From the NCBI GenBank assembly GCA_003484865.1, contig DMZT01000213.1:1-5193 (forward strand): DNA of 5,193 nucleotides, written 5' to 3'. Position 1 is the first letter of the stretch. Each line of letters starts with the position of its first letter. Positions 1-4,698 of the stretch are shown here, in pieces. The translations under genes and the position numbers were made by a program. The notes below the pieces were generated by a model that saw only the letters and a program-made list of their open reading frames with translations, did no database searches and had not been told where the DNA came from. Origin of the DNA: Stenotrophomonas sp. (lineage in GTDB: Bacteria; Pseudomonadota; Gammaproteobacteria; Xanthomonadales; Xanthomonadaceae).

Positions 1-85
1 GCGGTTCGGCTGGATGATCGCCTGTTACCTGGCCGCGCTCGCGGCCAGCGGCTGGGGCGCCTGGCGTCTGTTGCGGCGGCGCTGA
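1..85 (+). CDS. C-terminal tail of a membrane protein (partial)
   Basis: Only the last 27 codons are inside the window, read from base 2 to a TGA stop at 83-85. The visible peptide begins RFGWMIACYLAALAASG and ends WRLLRRR. It is one hydrophobic stretch of about 20 residues followed by an arginine cluster, as expected for a final transmembrane helix with a short cytoplasmic C-terminus under the positive-inside rule. The family cannot be named from so little sequence. The gene converges on the M28 peptidase gene with only 19 bp between the two stop codons. An alternative reading as non-coding DNA is possible, but the amphipathic, stop-free pattern and the tight convergent spacing favour a real gene end. 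Confidence 0.6.
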   Translation, partial: RFGWMIACYLAALAASGWGAWRLLRRR

Positions 86-94
86 GCGCCGCCG
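74..94. terminator. Hairpin at the convergent gene ends, stop codon in the loop
   Basis: Bases 74-82 (CGGCGGCGC) and 86-94 (GCGCCGCCG) are perfect inverted repeats, giving a 9-bp all-G/C stem with the triplet TGA (83-85) as the whole loop. That TGA is the stop codon of the upstream (+) gene. The hairpin lies between two convergent genes, so it could act in both directions. Neither strand has a T-run after the stem, so it is not a canonical Rho-independent terminator. A role in transcript-end formation or 3'-end protection is inferred from position and stability only. Confidence 0.45.
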
Positions 95-104
95 ACGGTA
101 CGCC

Positions 105-1757
105 TCAACGGCGCGCCGATTCGCTCTTCTCGCGCTCGGCGCGGAACTCGGAGCCTTCTTCCCACTGCGGCCAGCGACGGCTGTTGGCCAGCTCTGCGCC
201 CAGGTCGTAGACCAGCAGGGTATCGGCGGCGTGGCCGCTCGGATCCCAGCTCGGGGTCCACGCATCGCAGGCCTGGTGATAGCAGGCAGCGAAGTAGGCA
301 TCGCGCAGCTCTCGGCCCTTCTCGATCCCACCCTCACGCATGTCCAGCCCCGGCCCGATGGTGATCGCCGGCACGCCGAGGCGGGCGAAGGCGAAGTGGT
401 CGGCGCGGTAGAAGAAGCCCGCTTCCAGGTTCGGATCCGGCGAATAGGTGCGGCCACGGGCCTTGGCCACGCGCTCCAGGTCGCCTTCCAACGACACCCG
501 GCCCTTGCCCCACGACGCGATATCGCGGGTCGGGCCATCCGGGCTGAACATCTCGATGTTCAACACCGCGGCGGTCTTGTCCAGCGGGGCCAGCGGGTGC
601 GCGGCGTAGTAGCTGGCACCGAGCAGGCCCTTCTCTTCGGCGGTCAGCGCCACGAAGTACAGCGTGCGCTGCGGCTGCGGGCCGGCAGCGAAGACGCGGC
701 CCAGCTCGAGCACGGTGGCCACGCCGGTGGCGTTGTCGATCGCGCCGCGACGGATGCGGTCGCCCTTGGCATCGGGCTGGCCGATACCGAAGGCATCCCA
801 ATGCGCGGAGAAGATCACCGCTTCATCGGCATGCGCGCCGCCCGGCAGCTTGGCCACCACGTTGCGGGTGATCACCTGCTCGCGCTTGAGCTTGAAGTCC
901 ACCGAGAGCTGCGCATCGCCCAGCGCGACCGGCTTGAAGGCCGGGGTCATCGCACGGCGCTTCTCGGCCTCGAAATCCAGGCCCGCATCGCGGAACAGCT
1001 GCTCGGCCAGGCTGCGCTGCATCCAGCCGCGCACCGGCACGTGCTGGGCCAGGGCCTGCTCGCGGGTGCGTTCGATATCGAACAGCGGCGAGGTGCCCGA
1101 ACTCTTCACCGTGGCCCAGCCATACGCGGCCGGCGCGGTCTCGTGCACGATCAGCACGCCCTGCGCACCGCGGCGCGCGGCCTCTTCGAATTTGTACGTC
1201 CAGCGGCCGTAATAGGTCACCGCCTTGCCATCGAACGCGCCCGGCTGGTCGGCCTCGAAATCGGCGTCGTTGATCAGCACCACCGCGATCTTGCCGTGCA
1301 GATCGACGTCCTTGTAATCGTTCCAGTGGCGCTCGGGCGCATCGATGCCGTAGCCCACGAACACCAGCGGAGCGTTCTTGATCGCCACCGCATCCTGCGG
1401 ACGCAGGCTCTGCAGGGTCACGTCTTCGCCATTGACCAGGGCGCGCTGCTTGCCCTTCTGGCGCAGCTGCGCACGCACCGGGCCATCGACCTGCGCACGC
1501 ACCATCGGCACCGGCTGCACCCAGCTGCCGTCGACGCCGCCGGGCTGCAGGCCGTACGTCTTGAACTCTTCGATCAGGTACTGGACGGTGCGCTCTTCAC
1601 CCGGCGTGGCCGGCGCGCGGCCTTCGAACGCGTCCGAGGCCAGGATGCGGACATGCCGCGACAGGGCCTGGGGATCGATGCCGCCACCGGGCAGGTCATT
1701 GGCGGCGTGGGCCAGGCCGCCCACGAACAGGCAGGACGACAGCAGCAGCATGCGCAT
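105..1757 (-). CDS. Exported M28-family zinc metallopeptidase with PA domain
   Basis: Predicted 550-residue secreted or periplasmic peptidase, probably an aminopeptidase-type exopeptidase with two catalytic zinc ions. Residues 1-18 (MRMLLLSSCLFVGGLAHA) form a Sec signal peptide with a likely cut after AHA. A protease-associated (PA) domain covers roughly residues 125-250, including the VFVGYGIDAP segment. The M28 domain follows at about 295-510. Visible zinc-ligand motifs are SAHWD (His319), GAIDNATGVA (bridging Asp341), TAEEKGLLGA (Glu374 general base, Glu375 ligand), NIEM (Glu402) and YHQACD (His494). RADHFAF (453-454) matches the conserved DH segment of the family. Glu402 stands where Asp (NLDM/NIDM) is usual. 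I chose the ATG at 1757 because it opens directly into the signal peptide. A GTG at 1829 gives 24 more residues that would bury the signal. No strong Shine-Dalgarno precedes 1757, and ATG 1751 is a near-equal alternative. The C-terminal tail is highly charged. The substrate is unknown. Confidence 0.9.
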   Translation of the reverse strand: MRMLLLSSCLFVGGLAHAANDLPGGGIDPQALSRHVRILASDAFEGRAPATPGEERTVQYLIEEFKTYGLQPGGVDGSWVQPVPMVRAQVDGPVRAQLRQKGKQRALVNGEDVTLQSLRPQDAVAIKNAPLVFVGYGIDAPERHWNDYKDVDLHGKIAVVLINDADFEADQPGAFDGKAVTYYGRWTYKFEEAARRGAQGVLIVHETAPAAYGWATVKSSGTSPLFDIERTREQALAQHVPVRGWMQRSLAEQLFRDAGLDFEAEKRRAMTPAFKPVALGDAQLSVDFKLKREQVITRNVVAKLPGGAHADEAVIFSAHWDAFGIGQPDAKGDRIRRGAIDNATGVATVLELGRVFAAGPQPQRTLYFVALTAEEKGLLGASYYAAHPLAPLDKTAAVLNIEMFSPDGPTRDIASWGKGRVSLEGDLERVAKARGRTYSPDPNLEAGFFYRADHFAFARLGVPAITIGPGLDMREGGIEKGRELRDAYFAACYHQACDAWTPSWDPSGHAADTLLVYDLGAELANSRRWPQWEEGSEFRAEREKSESARR

Positions 1758-1770
1758 CGGATTCACGGCA

Positions 1771-1814
1771 GACACCAGGACGGAAAACAGGACACCGGAG
1801 TGTAACGTGACACC
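1771..1814 (-). repeat. Three GGTGTC direct repeats upstream of the M28 gene
   Basis: On the minus strand the hexamer GGTGTC occurs at 1814-1809, 1796-1791 and 1776-1771, spaced 18 and 20 bp, about two helical turns. All lie in the 71-bp gap between the MBL stop and the M28 start. The first copy is part of an imperfect 14-bp palindrome at 1800-1813 (GTGTAACGTGACAC, 12 of 14 positions symmetric). TACACT within this stretch is a weak -10 candidate, but no convincing -35 box is placed for it. The repeats could be an operator, or chance in G/C-rich DNA. Confidence 0.2.
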
Positions 1815-1828
1815 TCCGTGACCGTGCA

Positions 1829-2761
1829 CTAGCGCCGATCGCGATCCAGCCAGCAGGCCAGGCCCTGGGCGTTGAGTTCGATGTCCATCGCCAGCACCCG
1901 GGTCACCGCCTCATCATCGAGCGGACAGCCATGCGCCTGCGCGCGTTCCAGGTACAGCGCGGTCAGCGCCGCGACCAGGCAGCGATGCCGATCCGGCCGA
2001 CCATCGCATTGGCGACCGATCTCGACCATCGCATCGATCTGCTCGACAAGATCCGCCGCCAGTTTCCGCGGCGGTGCCACGCGCCCGTAGTGGGTCAGGT
2101 ACATGGCCTGTGGATCGTAGGCCAGCATCTTCGCGATCGACTGCTTCAGCGGCTCGGGATCGAACTGCACCGGCGATGAGGTCGGCACGATGAAGGCCCC
2201 CTGCGCGCTGTCCAGCTCGCGGTAGGACAGCCCGAAGGTATCGCCGGTGAACCAGCTGCGGCTGCGTGCATCCCACACGCACAGATGATGACGCGCGTGC
2301 CCGGGCGTATCCACGCACAGCAGCGGGCGGCCGGCCAGATCCACGGTGTGGCCCTCCTCGGCAATCACCACCCGGTCGGCAGGGACCGCCAGGATCGGCC
2401 CATAACTGCGCGCGATCTCCGCTTCGCCATAGACCTCGGTGGCACCGGCGATCAGCCGGGCCGGATCGATCATGTGCGGCGCGCCGCGCGGATGCACCAC
2501 CAGCGTGGCGTTGGGCAGCTGCTGCATCAGCAGGCCGGCACCCCCGGCATGGTCCAGGTGCACGTGGGTGAGGATCAGCCAGTCGACCTGCTCGGGTGTG
2601 CAGCCGGCGCGCGCCAACGCGGCGAGCATCGCCGGCACGGCCAGGCCGGTACCGCAATCGATGAACGCCGCCCGGCCGTTCTCGACAATCAGGTAGGCGG
2701 CATCGAAATCATCGCGCTGGAACGCGGTGTCAATCGTATGAATGCTGGGCTCGGAGTGCAT
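1829..2761 (-). CDS. MBL-fold (metallo-beta-lactamase superfamily) metallo-hydrolase
   Basis: Predicted 310-residue cytoplasmic hydrolase of the metallo-beta-lactamase fold; no signal peptide is seen. All five metal-site motifs are present: THVHLDH (His66, His68, Asp70, His71), TPGHA (His155), FTGDT (Asp174) and LTHYG (His224). The protein should therefore be an active two-metal enzyme. The glyoxalase II/RNase Z-like motif layout does not fix a substrate. A helical region of about 80 residues follows the last motif; it lacks the markers of RNase Z, flavodiiron proteins or persulfide dioxygenase, so I leave the function open. The start at 2761 is preferred because AGGGA lies 7 nt upstream; an in-frame ATG at 2791 would add ten residues. 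The gene begins 40 bp after the membrane protein gene ends and is probably on the same transcript. Its TAG stop overlaps a GTG codon in the next frame. Confidence 0.9.
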   Translation of the reverse strand: MHSEPSIHTIDTAFQRDDFDAAYLIVENGRAAFIDCGTGLAVPAMLAALARAGCTPEQVDWLILTHVHLDHAGGAGLLMQQLPNATLVVHPRGAPHMIDPARLIAGATEVYGEAEIARSYGPILAVPADRVVIAEEGHTVDLAGRPLLCVDTPGHARHHLCVWDARSRSWFTGDTFGLSYRELDSAQGAFIVPTSSPVQFDPEPLKQSIAKMLAYDPQAMYLTHYGRVAPPRKLAADLVEQIDAMVEIGRQCDGRPDRHRCLVAALTALYLERAQAHGCPLDDEAVTRVLAMDIELNAQGLACWLDRDRR

Positions 2762-2768
2762 CAACACA

Positions 2769-2773
2769 TCCCT
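2769..2773 (-). promoter_or_regulatory. Ribosome binding site deciding the MBL hydrolase start
   Basis: The minus strand reads AGGGA here, with 7 nt to the ATG at 2761. This spacing supports 2761 over the in-frame ATG at 2791, which lies only 10 nt past the upstream stop codon and has just a weak GTAAG before it. Confidence 0.5.
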
Positions 2774-2801
2774 GGCACGAAACGCCTCCATCTTACGTCG
2801 A

Positions 2802-3131
2802 TCAGTGCAGCGGCTTCGATGCGGCTTTGGTCGCAGTCGCGCTCAGCAGTGGCCCACGCAGCAGCACCGCGGCCACCATCACCGCCAGGAATGCACCGTA
2901 GGCATAGAGCACCGCCAGCACCTGTCGCCAGATCGGTCCGGCATCGTTCTGGACCACGCCGATGTGGTGGCCCCACAGCATCGCCAGGATGCTCAGCACG
3001 AAGGCCAGCACCAGCGCAGCACCATCGAACACGCGGCGCGCGGTGCCACGCGGCTGGCGCGGAAACAGCCAGTACAGCGTGCCCAGCAGCACGAACCAGG
3101 GCAGGAACAACAACAACGACAACCAGGCCAT
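2802..3131 (-). CDS. Small three-helix inner-membrane protein, function unknown
   Basis: This 109-residue protein has three hydrophobic segments, at about residues 2-23, 36-60 and 70-92. The first loop (RQPRGTARR) is strongly basic and should be cytoplasmic, which places the N-terminus outside and the C-terminal tail, with its Arg and Lys residues, inside. HH at 55-56 near the end of helix 2 is the only notable polar pair in the membrane region; no metal-binding or catalytic motif is clear. I do not recognise the family. A good ribosome site supports the start: GGGAG at 3142-3138 on the minus strand, 6 nt before the ATG. It lies just ahead of the MBL hydrolase gene (40 bp between stop and preferred start), so coexpression is likely. 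The leader contains a strong hairpin at 3155-3175. Confidence 0.8.
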   Translation of the reverse strand: MAWLSLLLFLPWFVLLGTLYWLFPRQPRGTARRVFDGAALVLAFVLSILAMLWGHHIGVVQNDAGPIWRQVLAVLYAYGAFLAVMVAAVLLRGPLLSATATKAASKPLH

Positions 3132-3154
3132 CGCAGTCTCCCGTGCAGGAACAC

Positions 3155-3175
3155 GCCCCTGCGGCGTGCAGGGGC
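3155..3175. repeat. 8-bp perfect hairpin in the leader of the membrane protein gene
   Basis: GCCCCTGC (3155-3162) and GCAGGGGC (3168-3175) pair perfectly around a 5-nt loop (GGCGT). A short palindrome, GGCAT-C-ATGCC, overlaps its right edge at 3173-3183. The hairpin lies 12 bp upstream of the ribosome site of the membrane protein gene. No T-run follows on either strand, so it is not a simple terminator. It may be another REP-like unit, but it is out of phase with the 44-bp array beside it and lacks the GTAG-type head. Confidence 0.5.
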
Positions 3176-3188
3176 ATCATGCCATAGC

Positions 3189-3217
3189 GGTTGCATCGAC
3201 CCACGGTCGATGCCTGC
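3189..3217 (-). repeat. REP-like hairpin unit C (divergent)
   Basis: On the minus strand this unit reads GCAG (3217-3214), then arms GCATCGACC and GGTCGATGC (9-bp perfect stem, loop GTG), then AACC. Its head is exactly 44 bp from the head of unit B. It keeps a GTAG-like head and the same GCAACC ending, but the stem sequence differs, as between REP subfamilies. Confidence 0.55.
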
Positions 3218-3232
3218 GTGATGGGGCGTTCG

Positions 3233-3261
3233 CCTGGTTGCCGGCCAGCGGCCGGCACTAC
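3233..3261 (-). repeat. REP/SMAG-type element, unit B (GTAG head)
   Basis: On the minus strand: GTAG (3261-3258), arm TGCCGGCC, loop GCT, arm GGCCGGCA (8-bp perfect stem, 3257-3239), then ACCAGG. A GTAG tetranucleotide followed by this palindrome is the known hallmark of the abundant SMAG repeats of Stenotrophomonas maltophilia. Such elements are mobilised in trans by RAYT transposases (IS200/IS605-related); no RAYT gene is in this window. Confidence 0.8.
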
Positions 3262-3276
3262 GTGATGCTGCGGTTA

Positions 3277-3306
3277 CCTGGTCGCCGGACAGCCGCCGGC
3301 ATTACC
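3277..3306 (-). repeat. REP/SMAG-type element, unit A (GTAA head) at the trpS stop codon
   Basis: This unit matches unit B at 25 of 30 positions in the same orientation: the head is GTAA (3305-3302), followed by TGCCGG...CCGGC and ACCAGG. Substitutions reduce the stem to 5 bp with a 7-nt loop, so it looks like a degraded copy. The TAA in the head is the stop codon of trpS. Heads of A and B are 44 bp apart. Confidence 0.7.
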
Positions 3307-4591
3307 CGCGCAGCGCCTGGAGTGCGGCCAGCACCACGCCCACCTCGGCCTCGAGCTTGAACAGCTCACTCTGCAGGCCGTCGCCATGTTCGGTCTGCTT
3401 GAGCACGCCGATCAGCTGGCCGGCGTCACGCGGCGAATCAAAGCCTTCGCTCTGGATCAGCAGCGTGCCGTCACTGGCCTGCAGCTTGAAGTAGAAGCGG
3501 CCATCCTGTTCGCGGTACTGCTTGAACAGCGGCGGTGCAGCGCGTGCGGCCCCGCTTTCCTCGCTGGGCACGTGACCGGCGGTGGAGAGATCGCGCAGGC
3601 CGACCGCATGACGCAGCTCCTTGAGCAACGGCACCGCGAACTGCTCGCGCAGCTGCTGGCCACGACGACGCAGCAGCGCCTCGATCTTTTCCGGCTCGGC
3701 CATCAGCGCGTCATAGCGCTCGCGCAGCGGGGTGATCTCGCTGTCGATGCGCTCGAACAGCTGCTGCTTGGCATCGCCCCAGCTGATGCCCTCGGCGAAG
3801 GCCTGCGCGAACGCCGCGGTCTGCTCCGGGGTGGCGAACGCCTGGTACATCTGGAACAGCGCCGAGCCTTCGGTGCTCTTGGGCTCGCCGGGTGCGCGCG
3901 AATCGGTCAGGATCGAGAACACCAGCTTCTTCAGCTCCGCGCGCGGGGCGAACAGCGGAATGGTGTTGTGGTAGCTCTTGCTCATCTTGCGGCCGTCCAG
4001 GCCCGCCAGCGTGGCGACCTGCTCATCGATCACGACCTCCGGCAGCGGGAAGAACGCCTGGCCGTAGACATGGTTGAAGCGCTGCGCGAAATCGCGCGCC
4101 ATCTCGATGTGCTGGATCTGGTCGCGGCCGACCGGCACGCGGTTGGCCTTGAAGATCAGGATGTCGGCGGCCATCAGCACCGGGTACATGAACAACCCCG
4201 CGCTGACCCCGGCGTCGTCATCCAGCTGCTCCTCGCGGTTCTTGTCCACGGCCGCCTTGTAGGCGTGCGCGCGGTTGAGGATGCCCTTGCTGGCGATCAC
4301 GGTCAGGAACCACATCAGCTCGGTGGTTTCCGGGATGTCGCTCTGCCGGTAGAACCACACCTTGTCCGGATCCAGCCCGCACGCCAGCCAGCTTGCCGCG
4401 ATCTCCAGCGTGGAGCGCTGGGTGCGCTCGGGCTCCTGCGCCTTGATCAGGCTGTGCAGGTCGGCCAGGAAGAAGAAGCTCTCGATCTCCGAGGCCTGGC
4501 TGGCGGTGATCGCCGGACGGATGGCGCCGACGTAGTTGCCCAGGTGGGGCGTGCCGGAGGGGGTGATGCCGGTAAGAACGCGGGTAGTCAT
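3302..4591 (-). CDS. trpS: Tryptophan--tRNA ligase (TrpRS) with extra C-terminal domain
   Basis: A class Ic aminoacyl-tRNA synthetase that charges tRNA-Trp with tryptophan using ATP in the cytoplasm; essential. The 429-residue product opens with TGITPSGTPHLGNY, where PHLGN (15-19) is the HIGH-type ATP-binding motif. YPVLMAADIL and VPVGRDQIQHIEMARDFAQRFN (to about 173) are the tryptophan-pocket region, and GRKMSKS (KMSKS at 202-206) is the second ATP motif. Standard bacterial TrpRS ends near 330-350 residues. Here about 90 more residues follow, including GRFYFKLQASDGTLLIQSEG (364-383), which resembles the DUF1508/YegP-like fold. Pseudomonads and xanthomonads carry such long forms. The start at 4591 is where homology begins (MTTRVLTG); reading back to 4678 adds 29 basic, low-complexity residues. 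No clear Shine-Dalgarno is seen before 4591. The stop codon lies in a REP element. The gene is divergent from the one at 4699. Confidence 0.97.
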   Translation of the reverse strand: MTTRVLTGITPSGTPHLGNYVGAIRPAITASQASEIESFFFLADLHSLIKAQEPERTQRSTLEIAASWLACGLDPDKVWFYRQSDIPETTELMWFLTVIASKGILNRAHAYKAAVDKNREEQLDDDAGVSAGLFMYPVLMAADILIFKANRVPVGRDQIQHIEMARDFAQRFNHVYGQAFFPLPEVVIDEQVATLAGLDGRKMSKSYHNTIPLFAPRAELKKLVFSILTDSRAPGEPKSTEGSALFQMYQAFATPEQTAAFAQAFAEGISWGDAKQQLFERIDSEITPLRERYDALMAEPEKIEALLRRRGQQLREQFAVPLLKELRHAVGLRDLSTAGHVPSEESGAARAAPPLFKQYREQDGRFYFKLQASDGTLLIQSEGFDSPRDAGQLIGVLKQTEHGDGLQSELFKLEAEVGVVLAALQALRG

Positions 4592-4698
4592 GGGGAATCG
4601 ATGCGGACAGATGAACCGCCCCAGTTTACCTGCCCGCGCTCGACCCCGTTGGCCGGGGCCGTGCGTTTGATCCTGCACCTGCCCTGCGGAGCCTTCCC
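4592..4698. promoter_or_regulatory. Divergent intergenic region between trpS and an exported-protein gene
   Basis: This 107-bp space must hold the trpS promoter and probably that of the (+) gene. On the minus strand, TAAACT within GGTAAACTGG (about 4622-4631) is a fair -10 candidate for trpS, but I find no good -35 box at 16-18 bp. A 5-bp inverted repeat, CCCCG (4644-4648) and CGGGG (4654-4658), lies near the middle. No T-box, trp-operator-like sequence or attenuator is apparent. Confidence 0.35.
4688..4691 (+). promoter_or_regulatory. Ribosome binding site of the gene at 4699
   Basis: GGAG lies 7 nt before the ATG at 4699, which fixes that start; the signal peptide begins directly at this Met. 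Confidence 0.55.

Noticed and set aside
1731..1757. Lipobox (LSSC) in the M28 signal peptide
   Set aside because: The Cys is residue 9, leaving too short a hydrophobic core for a lipoprotein signal; a signal peptidase I site after AHA fits better.
231..1805. Long (+) open frame of 524 codons opposite the M28 peptidase gene
   Set aside because: It is the antisense shadow of a high-GC gene. The product is Arg/His/Gln/Gly-rich without domain motifs, whereas the minus strand encodes a complete peptidase.
2285..3187. (+) open frame of 300 codons across the MBL and membrane protein genes
   Set aside because: It crosses two well-supported minus-strand genes, lacks a plausible ribosome site or domains, and becomes low-complexity toward its end.
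3155..3306. CRISPR array
   Set aside because: The repeats are self-complementary hairpins only 44 bp apart with partly similar spacers, and no cas gene is present; REP/SMAG elements explain them.
3233..3306. Canonical Rho-independent terminator of trpS
   Set aside because: The stems are GC-rich, but no T-run follows on the minus strand; the bases after them are ACCAGG.
4592..4678. 29-residue N-terminal extension of TrpRS
   Set aside because: It is low-complexity and basic, lies in the divergent promoter region, and family similarity begins at MTTRVLTG.
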